From: Azospirillum brasilense | Lineage (GTDB): Bacteria > Pseudomonadota > Alphaproteobacteria > Azospirillales > Azospirillaceae | Reading direction: 5' to 3' | Assembly: GCF_001315015.1 (NCBI RefSeq) | Contig: NZ_CP012914.1 | Coordinates: 558,001-622,000 of the forward strand | Length of the DNA: 64,000 nucleotides | Notes under the pieces: model-generated | Told to the model about the DNA's origin: nothing | Database searches by the model: none | The model's input: only the letters and a program-made list of their open reading frames with translations | Shown: piece after piece, positions 1 through 17,788 of the stretch | How positions within the stretch are numbered: the stretch's first letter is position 1 | Layout: the number at the start of each line of letters is the position of its first letter | Position numbers and translations under genes: made by a program

Positions 1-171
1 GCCAGCGTCAGTGCACCGCACTGGGACCGCCAAGGCATGCTTTGCCCTCTCCCTCGCCATTGGACCGACGTTCAGCAATACAACGTCGGGCGCCCGCATA
101 TCTTCGGCGCGAAACGGGAGTAGGGCGGCATCCCCGTGGTAACACGGGCGGAAGCGCGGGACCGCGGCCCC

Positions 172-1326
172 TCAGGTCAGGTGCTGCTGGCGCAGATAGT
201 CCTCGGACTGCATCTCCATCAGGCGGCTGACCGTGCGTTCGAATTCGAAGGCGTGGGTGCCCTCGGGATACAGCCGCTCCGGTGGGCCTTCGGCGGCGAC
301 CACGAGGTTGACCTTGTGCTCGTAGAGCGCGTCGATCAGCGTCATGAAGCGCTTGGCCTCGTTGCGCAGCTCGTCCTTCATCGTCGGCACGCCGTGGATC
401 AGCACGGTGTGGAAGTGCGTCGCGATGGCGATGTAGTCGGCCGCACCCAGCGGCTTTCCGCACAGGCTCCAGAAATCCACCAGGGCGACGCATTTGGCGG
501 CGCAGGCGATCTCCACCTTCCGGCCCTGGACCGACAGATGGGTCGGCTCGCCCCGGGCGCCGTCGGTCAGCGTCGCGAAGGTCTGGCGGATCCTGGCATC
601 GCTCTCCGGGCCGAGCGGCCAGAAATAGACGGGCTTGCCCTGGAGCCGGTCCAGCCGGTAGTCGGTCGGCCCCTCCAGCGCCAGCACGTCGAGCTTTTCC
701 TTGAGCAGCGCGATGAAGGGCAGGAACAGCTCGCGCTGGAGACCGTCCTTGTAGAGCATGTCCGGCGGCCAGTTGGAGGTCGCGACCACCACCACGCCCA
801 GGTCGAACAGGCTGGTGAACAGCCGGCCCAGGATCATCGCGTCCACGACGTTGGTGACGTGGAACTCGTCGAAGCAGAGCAGCCACGCCTCGTCGGCCAG
901 CGCGCGGGCCAGCTCGGGCAGTGCGTCGTCGGCGTCCTTGCCCTTGCTCTTGCCCGACTGGCGGTGCTGGTGGATGCGCTCGTGCACCTCCAGCATGAAT
1001 TCGTGGAAATGGACGCGGCGTTTCTTCTCCACCGGAGCGGTGTCGAAGAACAGGTCCATCAGCATCGACTTGCCGCGCCCGACGCCGCCATACATGTAGA
1101 GGCCCTGCGGCGCCTCCGCCGGTTCGGAGCGCGGGCGGCCCAGCCCGAACCGCTCCAGCCAGCCGGCCTTCGCTCCGCCGGCCTTCCCGGCCGGTTGCGG
1201 GCTGTAGCCCTTCAGTGCCTTGTACAGGCTCTGGAGCTTCTCGGCGGCCAGCTCCTGGTCGGGGTCGGGGCGCAGCGTCCCGGTGCCGCGGCGGGCCCGG
1301 TAAAGCGAAAGCGGTCCGTCAGACAT
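172..1326 (-). CDS. zapE: Cell division protein ZapE / AFG1-family ATPase
   Basis: A 384-residue AFG1/ZapE-type P-loop ATPase. The Walker A motif GGVGRGKS is at residues 80-87, followed by the family's typical MLMDLFF; a Walker B region (LLCFDEF) and the HVTNVVDAM stretch that follows it in this family are both present. In Proteobacteria ZapE associates with the Z-ring during constriction, and mitochondrial AFG1 acts in protein quality control at the inner membrane. The length is normal for the family and the start MSDGPLSLYRARR is the usual N-terminus. In many alphaproteobacteria this gene lies near mdh and sucCDAB, as it does here. No frame damage is visible. Confidence 0.93.
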   Translation of the reverse strand: MSDGPLSLYRARRGTGTLRPDPDQELAAEKLQSLYKALKGYSPQPAGKAGGAKAGWLERFGLGRPRSEPAEAPQGLYMYGGVGRGKSMLMDLFFDTAPVEKKRRVHFHEFMLEVHERIHQHRQSGKSKGKDADDALPELARALADEAWLLCFDEFHVTNVVDAMILGRLFTSLFDLGVVVVATSNWPPDMLYKDGLQRELFLPFIALLKEKLDVLALEGPTDYRLDRLQGKPVYFWPLGPESDARIRQTFATLTDGARGEPTHLSVQGRKVEIACAAKCVALVDFWSLCGKPLGAADYIAIATHFHTVLIHGVPTMKDELRNEAKRFMTLIDALYEHKVNLVVAAEGPPERLYPEGTHAFEFERTVSRLMEMQSEDYLRQQHLT

Positions 1327-1436
1327 GGAATTCGCGGGTCTCGGCAGGGATCGGCAGGGAAAGGTCTTACGTAGCCGATGCGTCCCCGCGGGGCAACGCC
1401 CGATGCCGGGATGCAGATGCGCTCAGGCGCCTACTA

Positions 1437-2807
1437 TTAGGCGACCACCACACGGTTGCGGCCCTGGCGCTTGGCCTCGTAGAGCGCGGCGTCGGCCCGG
1501 CGGACGGTGTGTTCATAATCCGGGTGCCCCTCGTGCAGGGCCGCCCCGATCGAGGCGGTGACCCGCAGCCCGTTCCCGGCCCCGTTGAAACGGTGCTCCT
1601 CGACCGTCCGGCGCAGTTGGTCGGCCTTCACGCGCAGCGACGCCTCGTCCATTTCGGTCAGCAGGATGAGGAACTCCTCCCCGCCGTAGCGGAAGACGAA
1701 ATCGCCCGCCCGGACGTGCGTGTGCAACAGTTCGGCCATGTCCGACAGAACGGAATCGCCCGCCTGATGGCCCAGCGTGTCGTTGATCGTCTTGAAATGA
1801 TCGGCGTCCATCAGCAACACCGCGAAGGGCTTGCCGTGGCGCAGGCTGATGGCCACTTCGCGCTGGAAGATCGCCGGCATGAAGCGCCGCGTCAGCAGGC
1901 GGGTCAGCGGATCGCGGCCGCTTTCGATCTCCATCGCCTTCTCGATGATGGTGCCGAGGACGTAGGCGATTTCCGTGACGTCGTTGTTCAGCTCCTTGAC
2001 GAAGGCGGGAGTGATCCAGCCGCCCTCCACCGCCGCGGTCACCTTGGCGCTGATCCGGTTGGTGCGCTCACGGATGAGGTCCAGCTCGGTCACGCGGCCG
2101 AAGGTCAGCTCCGCCTTGTGGTTCAGCCACAGGCCGAAATCGGAGGATTCGATGGGCGGCGGGCTTGCATGGCCGTTGTCCTCATGCGCATAGAAGGACA
2201 CCACCGTGTTGCGCAGCCAATCGAACAGCGACGACTTCAGCCGTTCGCCCTCCAAAGCCAGATTGGGGCCGCTCATGAACATCTTCAGCGACTGCTGGTG
2301 GCGGACGTTGCCCAGCAGGTCCCCCAGATAGGCCTCGTGCATGTTGTCCAGCACGGTGTCCAGCAGCTCGCCGACGAACAGGATGGCGGACGCGGTCTGG
2401 GCGCGGCTGAGGTCGGCCGCCAGCAGGCGGGCGGACAGCTCCTTCTTGACGATTCGCATCCCGGCGTTGACCAGGGTCAGCGGGATGTTGATGCGGGCGT
2501 GGATCAGCCCGACCTGGTAATTCTGCTCCAGCACCGCCGCGATGGCCTCGTCGGTGGAGGCGGTGAAGAGCGCGGCGATCCAGCGCGCCAGCGACGGGCG
2601 CAGCCGTTCCTGGACCAGCGTGTGGCTGAGGAAGGCGTTGCTGTCCGGACGGTCCAGCAGGATCGTGTAGAAGACGCCGGAGATCGCCTCGGCCTCGGCG
2701 AGCGCGATGGCCGTCACGCGCTCGCGCACGGCGGGTTCGGTGTCCGTCCACAGCGACGACAGCGTGGCGGCGAGGATCGCGGCCTTGCGGTCTTTCTGGC
2801 TGTCCAT
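1437..2807 (-). CDS. Globin-coupled diguanylate cyclase
   Basis: A 456-residue cytoplasmic c-di-GMP synthase. The N-terminal 160 residues look like a protoglobin sensor domain; the IHARINIP stretch carries His103, which sits where the proximal heme ligand of globin-coupled sensors is found. A helical middle domain (about 170-290) leads to a GGDEF domain. The active site reads RYGGEEF (around residue 372) and an RAGD inhibitory I-site lies exactly five residues before it, so the enzyme should be active and product-inhibited. An upstream in-frame start at 2900 exists, but ATG at 2807 follows an AGGAACAGGG ribosome site and starts at the family-like MDSQKD. The closest known architecture is E. 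coli DosC, an oxygen-responsive cyclase. The heme-sensor role is inferred from family resemblance. Confidence 0.85.
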   Translation of the reverse strand: MDSQKDRKAAILAATLSSLWTDTEPAVRERVTAIALAEAEAISGVFYTILLDRPDSNAFLSHTLVQERLRPSLARWIAALFTASTDEAIAAVLEQNYQVGLIHARINIPLTLVNAGMRIVKKELSARLLAADLSRAQTASAILFVGELLDTVLDNMHEAYLGDLLGNVRHQQSLKMFMSGPNLALEGERLKSSLFDWLRNTVVSFYAHEDNGHASPPPIESSDFGLWLNHKAELTFGRVTELDLIRERTNRISAKVTAAVEGGWITPAFVKELNNDVTEIAYVLGTIIEKAMEIESGRDPLTRLLTRRFMPAIFQREVAISLRHGKPFAVLLMDADHFKTINDTLGHQAGDSVLSDMAELLHTHVRAGDFVFRYGGEEFLILLTEMDEASLRVKADQLRRTVEEHRFNGAGNGLRVTASIGAALHEGHPDYEHTVRRADAALYEAKRQGRNRVVVA

Positions 2808-3054
2808 CGTCCCTGTTCCTTTGCGCAACCGTCCCCGACCCCCGCGAATTCTTAACGCCCGGAGACCGTCAGGCAAAGCGGCAATCGCTCGTCCGGGCAA
2901 TCGGGTTCATTGATGCATTAAGGTTAAACTTCCATTATGGTTTTCGCGCGAGATTGGCGGTGGCCGATGGCAGTACCGTCTTACGTTGGGCAATGCCAGG
3001 CGGGCGGTCCCTCAACGGCCCTGTTGCACCGCGTGCGGAGAGTTGTTCACAGCC

Positions 3055-5301
<2,247 letters not shown>

Positions 5302-5330
5302 TGGGCGCTCAGTGGTGTGACGACAAAGAA

Positions 5331-5357
5331 AAAGGCGCCGCACGGCGCCTTTTTTAA
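5331..5357. terminator. Bidirectional intrinsic terminator between the kinase and sucB
   Basis: The stem AAAGGCGCC / GGCGCCTTT with a GCAC loop is flanked by A-rich sequence on the left and by a T run on the right. It can therefore terminate both the histidine kinase (plus) and the sucAB operon (minus), which converge here. Confidence 0.9.
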
Positions 5358-5441
5358 GTTCGGAGGATTTCATCCCCCGTCGGTCGGGTGCGGGAGGACG
5401 GTGCCTCCCGCAGTCCCCTTGTCGGTGTCCCTTTGTCGGGA

Positions 5442-6695
<1,254 letters not shown>

Positions 6696-6737
6696 AAGTT
6701 CCTCTCGTACTTTCTTGTTCTACGCCTGGGCGTCGAG

Positions 6738-9662
<2,925 letters not shown>

Positions 9663-9725
9663 ATGTTTGCCTCGGGCGTTTGCCCGGTTCCCTCAGAGAG
9701 TTTTTTTGCTTGTCGCGGGGCTCCG

Positions 9726-9764
9726 GGCGGCCCCTGGATCTCGGGAGAGAAGCCAGGGGCCGCC
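9726..9764. other. Strong 12-bp stem-loop between sucD and sucA
   Basis: A perfect inverted repeat GGCGGCCCCTGG / CCAGGGGCCGCC with a 15-nt loop lies in the sucD-sucA gap. On the minus strand no T run follows, so it is not a standard intrinsic terminator. It may be a processing or stability element that separates sucCD from sucAB; that role is inference. Confidence 0.6.
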
Positions 9765-9811
9765 GGTCCTTCGGCAGTGGGCGGGAATATGGGGTCCCGC
9801 CTACCGCTTTA

Positions 9812-10687
9812 TCAGCCCTTGAAGACCTTGAGCATGGTGGAACCCAGGCTCGCGGGGCTGTCGGCGACGGCGATGCCGACGGACTTCATGAACTCGATCT
9901 TGAAGTCCGCGGTGTCGTTGCCGCCGGAGATCACCGCGCCGGCGTGGCCCATGCGGCGGCCCGGAGGCGCGGTGCGCCCGGCGATGAAGCCGACGACCGG
10001 CTTCTTGGTCCCGGAGTCGCGGATGAACTCCGCGCCCTTGACCTCGGCGTCGCCGCCGATCTCGCCGATCATGATGATGCCCTCGGTCTCCGGGTCCTTC
10101 AGGAACAGCTCCAGGCTGTCCACGAAGTTCGTCCCGTTGACCGGGTCGCCGCCGATGCCGATGCAGGTCGTCTGGCCCAGCCCCGCCGCGGTGGTCTGCG
10201 CCACCGCCTCGTAGGTCAGCGTGCCCGAGCGCGAGACGATGCCGATCTTGCCGCGCTTGTGGATGTGGCCGGGCATGATGCCGATCTTGCACTCGTCGGG
10301 CGTGATGATGCCCGGGCAGTTCGGTCCGATCAGACGGGTCTTGGAGTTGCTCAGGGCGCGCTTGACGCGCACCATGTCGAGCACCGGGATGCCCTCGGTG
10401 ATGCAGACCACCAGCGGGATCTCGGCGTCGATCGCCTCCAGGATCGCGTCGGCGGCAAACGGCGGCGGCACGTAGATCACCGACGCGTTGGCGCCGGTCT
10501 TCTCGACCGCGTCGGCCACCGTGTCGAAGACCGGCAGGTCGAGGTGCTTGGTGCCGCCCTTGCCCGGGGTGACGCCGCCGACCATCTTGGTGCCGTAGGC
10601 GATCGCCTGCTCGGAATGGAAGGTGCCCTGGGCTCCGGTGAAGCCCTGGCAGATCACCTTCGTGTTCTTATCGACGAGAACAGCCAT
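9812..10687 (-). CDS. sucD: Succinyl-CoA synthetase alpha subunit
   Basis: The 291-residue CoA-binding subunit of succinate-CoA ligase. It converts succinyl-CoA to succinate with substrate-level phosphorylation, together with SucC. Visible motifs are the N-terminal [18 protein letters not shown] nucleotide-fold signature, [10 protein letters not shown], and the [10 protein letters not shown] region carrying the phospho-histidine (GRRMGHAG). It starts one base after the sucC stop codon, so the two subunits are translationally linked. Length and start are normal. Confidence 0.97.
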   Translation of the reverse strand: MAVLVDKNTKVICQGFTGAQGTFHSEQAIAYGTKMVGGVTPGKGGTKHLDLPVFDTVADAVEKTGANASVIYVPPPFAADAILEAIDAEIPLVVCITEGIPVLDMVRVKRALSNSKTRLIGPNCPGIITPDECKIGIMPGHIHKRGKIGIVSRSGTLTYEAVAQTTAAGLGQTTCIGIGGDPVNGTNFVDSLELFLKDPETEGIIMIGEIGGDAEVKGAEFIRDSGTKKPVVGFIAGRTAPPGRRMGHAGAVISGGNDTADFKIEFMKSVGIAVADSPASLGSTMLKVFKG

Positions 10688-10688
10688 C

Positions 10689-11885
<1,197 letters not shown>

Positions 11886-11906
11886 CGGGCGTCCATCTGT
11901 TTTTAT

Positions 11907-11937
11907 GGTCGGCTGACGGATTTCGGGTCGGCTGACG
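11907..11937. repeat. 12-bp tandem direct repeat upstream of sucC
   Basis: GGTCGGCTGACG occurs twice with a 19-bp period, starting 22 bp upstream of the sucC start codon. The position suggests paired operator sites or a leader element, but no regulator is recognised. Confidence 0.5.
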
Positions 11938-12122
11938 ATGGGCGAAGATCGGGCAGGCGTTTCCTGCTGGCGGACGCGCCAGGACGCAAGTCTTCGGGGG
12001 AGCTGAGTCCTTCAGGAAGCCTTACGCCGGCTGGCGCGAACGTCCGCGATCACTGTACCACCGGGCGCGGACGGTTCAACCGTCCGCCCCGGGGCGACAA
12101 GGCCGCAGGCCGTCGCGCAGGC

Positions 12123-13172
<1,050 letters not shown>

Positions 13173-13378
13173 CTAGGGGTCCAGCGCCCTGAGATTTCGA
13201 GGGCGGTTCCTAGCGCGATTCCGGCCCGAGAGCAAGCGTGACCGCAAGCACGGGAGACGGAACTGTGCAATCGATTACGGCGAATGGCCGCAGCGGCAAA
13301 CAGGAATTTGGCGTTGCGGGTGCGGCGCACTATTCTTTGGATAGGTTTTGAAGGCCGTTTGGGATGGGGGGAAGAACC

Positions 13379-13888
13379 ATGATTCGCTTTGCACCGGCAT
13401 TTTGCCTGACCGTGACGCTGGCCCTGGGAAGCGGCGGCGCGGCCTTGGGACAAACCGTCGCAGACTATGAGGCCGCTCTGGCCAAGGCTCCGTTGAACAC
13501 AGCGGCGGCCGGCGCTGCGGCAGCCAGTCCGGCGACCGCTTCGGGGACCATGTCGGCGGATGTTCCGTCGGCCACCGATGTGCTCTATTGCCGGCCCGTG
13601 TCGAACTATGTGTACACCTCCGTCCCGCCCGGGGAGCGCAGCGGCATCGTGGTGCCCTTCGTCGCCTTCGACGGGCCGAGCGACCCGGAGACCCTGCGCA
13701 AGCGCGATCTGTGCGAAACGGTGCGCCGGATGGCGGTGATCCAGTTCGATTCCGGGTCGGGCGAGGAGATCGTCACCCCGCCGCAGCTGATCGACACCGA
13801 CCCGTCGCGCCCGCTGTATCAGAACGATCCGACGCTGGCGCCCGACACGCGGCGGGCCCCGGCCCGCCGGCCGCTGGAGATCCAGTAA
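13379..13888 (+). CDS. Hypothetical exported protein
   Basis: A 169-residue protein of unknown function. An N-terminal signal peptide (MIRFAPAFCLTVTLALGSGGAALGQ) is clear, with a likely cleavage after ALG or GQ. The mature part has a short Ala-rich segment and then a globular region with two cysteines (VLYCRPV and RDLCETVRR). ATG 13379 was chosen over the upstream ATG because it follows GGGGGGAAGAACC and begins at the signal peptide. It is divergent from mdh across 272 bp. No family is recognised. Confidence 0.75.
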   Translation: MIRFAPAFCLTVTLALGSGGAALGQTVADYEAALAKAPLNTAAAGAAAASPATASGTMSADVPSATDVLYCRPVSNYVYTSVPPGERSGIVVPFVAFDGPSDPETLRKRDLCETVRRMAVIQFDSGSGEEIVTPPQLIDTDPSRPLYQNDPTLAPDTRRAPARRPLEIQ

Positions 13889-13918
13889 GGAATATTTGGG
13901 AGACAGGGCTCCGCGGCG

Positions 13919-15148
13919 TCAGGAACGGACGCCGTAGAGCGCGAGGTGGCGGGTCATGTCCGCCGCGGGCAGCGGGTAGTCGGTGCCCTGGCGGGCGTTC
14001 AGCACGGCGCGCGGCGGGATGCCGGCGGCGCGGATCTGCACCCGCATGGCGCAGCGCATCGAAAAGCCCGCCCGCCAGACCAGGGCGGTGACCGCGCGGG
14101 CGTCGCCGGACCGCAGGATGTCGTCCACGATTCCCGGATGGACGGCGGCGCGCAGGGCCAGGGCGGCGCGGACGAAGTCCGTTTCCTCCCAGGACAGGGC
14201 GTCGCCCAGCGCCGTCTCGTCCAAGGAGCCCTGCCGGTGCAGGCGGACGGCGCGGCGCCCCGGCGACTCGGCGGGATCGCGCTCCTCGACCCAGGAGACG
14301 CGGCGGCGGGTCACGGCGGCGACCTCCGCCGCGGTGACCGCGTCCAGATCGGAGCGGCGGCGCAGCAGGTCGGCCACCGAGTCGTCGACGAACTCCGCCA
14401 GCCGCAGGGCCAGCCGCTGCGGCAGGGCCGGCCGGCCGGCCAGTTTGGCCTGCCAGTCCGGATGGCCGCCCGAACGCTCCACCAGATCCTCCAGCCGGTC
14501 TTCGGGGATGACCGCGCCGTCGTTGTCCAGCAGGACGCCCGTGGCCTCCGCATCGCCCGTGTCGACGATGGCGCAGGACAGCGGCGCGCTGACCGCCGGC
14601 CGCCGCGCGATGGCCGACAGCGCCCAGCCCGCGGGATGGCTGGCGATGATCTCCAGCAGGTCGTCGTCGGTCAGGGTGGCGCAGCAATGGAGGATCGGCT
14701 CCGCCACCGAGCGCTCCACGTCGCGGGCCAGCGTGCGCGCCACGGCTGGCGGGGCGCAGGCGACGTCTTTCAGAGCCCCGGCCAGCGCCGTCCGCACATG
14801 GGCCGCATGATCGCGGGCCAGCCGCTCCAGCGTGCGCAGGGCGGTGGCGGTGGCCTTGTCCTGGCGCTCCGGGGGCAGGTCGGGCAGCAGCCGGCACAGC
14901 TTGCGCGCCAGATGCGCGCGGACCCCGGCATCGCCCATCCCGGCCCGCCGCGATTCGACCAGCGCCGTGCCGACGCGGCGGCGGACCGGTTCCGGCGCAG
15001 GAGGAGCGGGGGGTGAATCGTCAAACAGATAGCCGAGCAGGTCCGGGTCCACCCCGTCGTCCGCGGAGGGGTCGGCCCGCGGCGCCGAGCGGGCCGCGCC
15101 GGGACGGTCGTCCCCATGACCGGCGTAGGGGGGCTGACGTGGCTGCAT
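13919..15148 (-). CDS. DUF2336 family protein
   Basis: A 409-residue protein matching the alphaproteobacterial DUF2336 family: an Arg/Ala-rich helical repeat protein with the typical segments LARDVERSVAEPILHCCATLTDDDLLEII, RPAVSAPLSCAIVDTGD and DAVTAAEVAAVTRRR. The function is unknown; members often look like HEAT-like helical repeat proteins. The frame is open to 15307, but the ATG at 15148 begins the soluble protein, and the upstream part reads through a terminator-like hairpin. It is followed after 30 bp by the convergent exported protein. Confidence 0.75.
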   Translation of the reverse strand: MQPRQPPYAGHGDDRPGAARSAPRADPSADDGVDPDLLGYLFDDSPPAPPAPEPVRRRVGTALVESRRAGMGDAGVRAHLARKLCRLLPDLPPERQDKATATALRTLERLARDHAAHVRTALAGALKDVACAPPAVARTLARDVERSVAEPILHCCATLTDDDLLEIIASHPAGWALSAIARRPAVSAPLSCAIVDTGDAEATGVLLDNDGAVIPEDRLEDLVERSGGHPDWQAKLAGRPALPQRLALRLAEFVDDSVADLLRRRSDLDAVTAAEVAAVTRRRVSWVEERDPAESPGRRAVRLHRQGSLDETALGDALSWEETDFVRAALALRAAVHPGIVDDILRSGDARAVTALVWRAGFSMRCAMRVQIRAAGIPPRAVLNARQGTDYPLPAADMTRHLALYGVRS

Positions 15149-15293
15149 CCGGATATCCAACGACGGGCCGGTTAACGGGCCGCTAACGGAGCCGAACTTG
15201 TCATCGCCGTCCGGCGCAAGCAACCAGACCCTGCGCCGCCGGTCCTTCCGCCGGGTTGTGGTATCGAAGCGTCGAAAAGCGGAGGTCGAAAAG

Positions 15294-15325
15294 AAAAAGG
15301 GCCGCAACCCCGATGGGGCGCGGCC
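15294..15325 (-). terminator. Intrinsic terminator in the 15.3 kb gap
   Basis: On the minus strand GGCCGCGCCCC-ATC-GGGGTTGCGGCC is followed by CTTTTT. It stands more than 400 bp downstream of the lysS terminator, so it appears to end a separate short transcript starting near 15.4-15.5 kb. Confidence 0.75.
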
Positions 15326-15397
15326 TTGAAGAGTTTAGGGAGGAAACGCACTGCAAAAGCAGTAACGGGGCGGATCATAGGCTTTGACCTTGGCGGA

Positions 15398-15418
15398 TGG
15401 TAATACCAAGTTGGTATT
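15398..15418. promoter_or_regulatory. Overlapping palindromes, GntR-type operator candidate
   Basis: TGGTAATACCA (perfect, 5+1+5) overlaps AATACCAA-G-TTGGTATT (perfect, 8+1+8). The first fits the TNGTNNNACNA rule for GntR/FadR-class operators, and the same 11-mer occurs upstream of sdhC. No regulator gene is adjacent. Confidence 0.5.
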
Positions 15419-15487
15419 GGTGCGGTGCGGTGTGCGCATGGCGATGCGGGAATAAAATGTTGTTTGCCCAGCCGGTGGGCAGGATTT

Positions 15488-15543
15488 CGATCGTTTGCAC
15501 ACATTCGAGCCGCATGGCCGGATGATGGAAATGCAAACGATCG
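15488..15543. repeat. 12-bp inverted repeat with 32-nt loop
   Basis: CGATCGTTTGCA and its exact complement TGCAAACGATCG are separated by 32 bases. It could be a large RNA stem-loop or a pair of operator half sites; nothing else in the window shares it. Confidence 0.6.
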
Positions 15544-15691
15544 GATTGGGAGTATTGTTTGTGACCGGAACGATGGCGGGTGAAGTCTCGCCGAATGCTG
15601 AGCGACATTCATCCGGGCATGCCCTGGAACACCGCCTCCGTTGGGCGGGGTTTGTGCGTTTGCCAAATTGTTCGCAATACGTGCCGGTCCG

Positions 15692-15734
15692 CTGGGAAAA
15701 CCCTCCCCCGCGGCGGGCCGCGGCGCGGGGGAGG
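15692..15734 (-). terminator. lysS terminator
   Basis: An 11-bp GC-rich stem (CCTCCCCCGCG / CGCGGGGGAGG) 17 bp past the lysS stop is followed on the minus strand by GGGTTTTCCC. It is a good intrinsic terminator for lysS. Confidence 0.85.
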
Positions 15735-15750
15735 AGAAAGGAGACGGTGC

Positions 15751-17319
15751 TCAGGCGGCCAGCTTCTCGCGGATCAGCGCCTTGGTCTCGTCCAGTCCGT
15801 AGAGCTGGATGAAGGAGCCCATGCGCGGGCCGGTGGTCTGGCCGAGCAGCACCTCGTAGAGCGCCTGGAACCACGCGCGCAGCTCGGTGAAGCCGTGCTC
15901 CTTGCCGACCGCGAAGACCTCGTTCTGGATGACGTCGCCCGCCGCGTCGGCGGGGATGCCGTCCAGACGCGTCAGCAGATCCTCCAGCGCGGCGCGCTCG
16001 GCGTCGGTGGGGGCGCGGAAGCGCTTCGTCGGCTTCACCTGATCCTGGTAGTAGCGGACGGCGTAACCGACCAGCTTGTCCAGGAAGGGGCTGTTCTCCG
16101 GCGTCGCCTCGGGCGCGTAGCGGCTGATGAAGCCCCACATCACGTCCTTGGTCTCGGCGTTCGCCGCCCCGGCGAGGTTCAGCAGCAGGTTGAAGGACAC
16201 GTCCGAGCGCACCGCCGGGGCCGTGCCGTTGTGGATGTGCCAAGCCGGGTTCTCCAGCGCCTTGGCCGGCTCCTCCACCGGCAGCTTGGCGACGAAGGCC
16301 AGATACTCGTCCACCGCCCGCGGGATCACGTCGAAATACAGGCGCTTGGCCGACTTCGGCTTCTGGAACATGTAGAGGGCGAGGCTCTCCGGCGGGGCGT
16401 AGGCCAGCCACTCTTCCATGGTCAGGCCGTTGCCCTTGGACTTGGAGATCTTCTGCCCCTTGTCGTCCAGGAACAGCTCGTAGTTGAAGCCCTGCGGCGG
16501 GGTGCCGCCGAGGATGTTGACGATCTTCCCGGCCAGCTCGGCCGACGGGATCAGGTCCTTGCCGTACATCTCGTAATCGACGCCCAGCGCGTACCAGCGC
16601 ATGCCCCAGTCGGGCTTCCACTGGAGCTTCACATGGCCGCCGGTGACGGGGACCTCGACCTTCTTGCCGTCCTCGTCCTGGAAGACGATGGTGCCGGCGT
16701 CCACGTTGCGCTCCAGCACCGGAACCTGCAGCACGCGCCCCGTGGAGGGGGAGACGGGCAGGAACGGGCTGTAGGTCTGCTGGCGCTCCTCGCCCAGCGT
16801 CGGCAGCATGACGGCCATGATCTCGTCATAGCGCCGCAGCACGCCGAGCAGCGCCTCGTCGAAGCGGCCCGACTTGTACCAGTCGGTGGAGGACTGGAAC
16901 TCGTACTCGAAGCCGAAGCTGTCGAGGAAGGCGCGCAGCCGCGCGTTGTTGTGCGCGCCGAAGCTGTCGTGCGTGCCGAACGGGTCGGGGACCTGGGTCA
17001 GCGGCTTGCCGAGGTTGGCGGCCACCAGCTCCTTGTTCGGGATGTTGTCCGGGACCTTGCGGAGCCCGTCCATGTCGTCGGAGAAGCAGAAGAGCTTCGT
17101 CGGGATGTCGCTCATCCGCTGGAAGGCCTGACGGACCATGGTGGTGCGCGCCACCTCGCCGAAGGTGCCGATGTGCGGCAGGCCCGACGGACCGTAGCCG
17201 GTCTCGAACAGGACGTAGCCTTTGGCCGGCGGCTCTTTCGCGAAGCGCGCGACCAGTTTGCGCGCCTCCTCGAACGGCCACGCCTTCGCCTGCAACGCCA
17301 ATTCCCGCTCGCCGGTCAT
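15751..17319 (-). CDS. lysS: Class I lysyl-tRNA synthetase
   Basis: A 522-residue LysRS of the archaeal-type class I fold, which attaches lysine to tRNA-Lys. The class I signatures are visible: [14 protein letters not shown] (HIGH-like) near residue 48 and KISKSKGNG (KMSKS). This enzyme is typical of alphaproteobacteria, where it replaces the class II enzyme. The start [19 protein letters not shown] is usual. It is a single-gene unit with its own terminator. Confidence 0.95.
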   Translation of the reverse strand: MTGERELALQAKAWPFEEARKLVARFAKEPPAKGYVLFETGYGPSGLPHIGTFGEVARTTMVRQAFQRMSDIPTKLFCFSDDMDGLRKVPDNIPNKELVAANLGKPLTQVPDPFGTHDSFGAHNNARLRAFLDSFGFEYEFQSSTDWYKSGRFDEALLGVLRRYDEIMAVMLPTLGEERQQTYSPFLPVSPSTGRVLQVPVLERNVDAGTIVFQDEDGKKVEVPVTGGHVKLQWKPDWGMRWYALGVDYEMYGKDLIPSAELAGKIVNILGGTPPQGFNYELFLDDKGQKISKSKGNGLTMEEWLAYAPPESLALYMFQKPKSAKRLYFDVIPRAVDEYLAFVAKLPVEEPAKALENPAWHIHNGTAPAVRSDVSFNLLLNLAGAANAETKDVMWGFISRYAPEATPENSPFLDKLVGYAVRYYQDQVKPTKRFRAPTDAERAALEDLLTRLDGIPADAAGDVIQNEVFAVGKEHGFTELRAWFQALYEVLLGQTTGPRMGSFIQLYGLDETKALIREKLAA

Positions 17320-17460
17320 GGTAGAGCCCCTTCAAAACTCGACGGAAGTGTAGAAAGGCAGCGACCCTAGGGCGGTCCGTGCCGTCCGTCAACGGGCGCC
17401 GCTTGTCCGTTTCACGGTTCGGGCGCATGTCTGGATGTGGATCACCCGCCGAGGACCCGC

Positions 17461-17784
17461 ATGAGCTGGCTGTTTTTGTCCGTCGCCATCGCCTTCGAGA
17501 TCGTGGGCACCGTCGCCATGAAGATGTCCGACGGCATGACCCGCCTGTGGCCCAGCCTGGCGGTGGTGGCCTGCTATCTGGTTGCCTTCGCGATGCTGGC
17601 CCAGGCGCTGCGCGAGATCGAGGTGGGCGTGGCCTACGCCATCTGGTCCGCGGTGGGCACGGCGGCCATCGCGGCGATCGGGATTTGGGTGTTCGGCGAG
17701 TCGCTCAACTTCCTGAAGCTGGCGGGGATTCTGCTGATCGTGGCGGGGGTGGTGAGTTTGAGGATGTCGGGGAGCGGGGCGTAG
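17461..17784 (+). CDS. Small multidrug resistance (SMR) family transporter
   Basis: A 107-residue, four-helix inner-membrane protein of the EmrE/SugE/Gdx family. The conserved membrane glutamate is Glu13 (AIAFEIVGTVAMKMSDG), and the C-terminal helix includes SLNFLKLAGILLIVAGV. SMR proteins exchange protons for cationic drugs, guanidinium or polyamines; the sequence alone does not settle which. ATG 17461 starts exactly at the first helix, so the longer frame from 17437 is not needed. Confidence 0.88.
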   Translation: MSWLFLSVAIAFEIVGTVAMKMSDGMTRLWPSLAVVACYLVAFAMLAQALREIEVGVAYAIWSAVGTAAIAAIGIWVFGESLNFLKLAGILLIVAGVVSLRMSGSGA

Positions 17785-17788
17785 ATCC

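Larger units (their letters stand above)
15326..15691. other. Structured intergenic DNA, possible small RNA locus
   Basis: No credible protein gene lies between the DUF2336 gene and lysS. The stretch instead holds a 12-bp perfect inverted repeat (15488-15543), a double palindrome (15398-15418) and, on the minus strand, a run of about 75 bases ending in the terminator at 15294. That run includes the small hairpin ACTGC-TTTT-GCAGT and the pyrimidine-rich stretch GCGTTTCCTCCCTAAACTC. This would fit a small RNA on the minus strand of about 110-200 nt. It is inferred from structure only. Confidence 0.35.
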
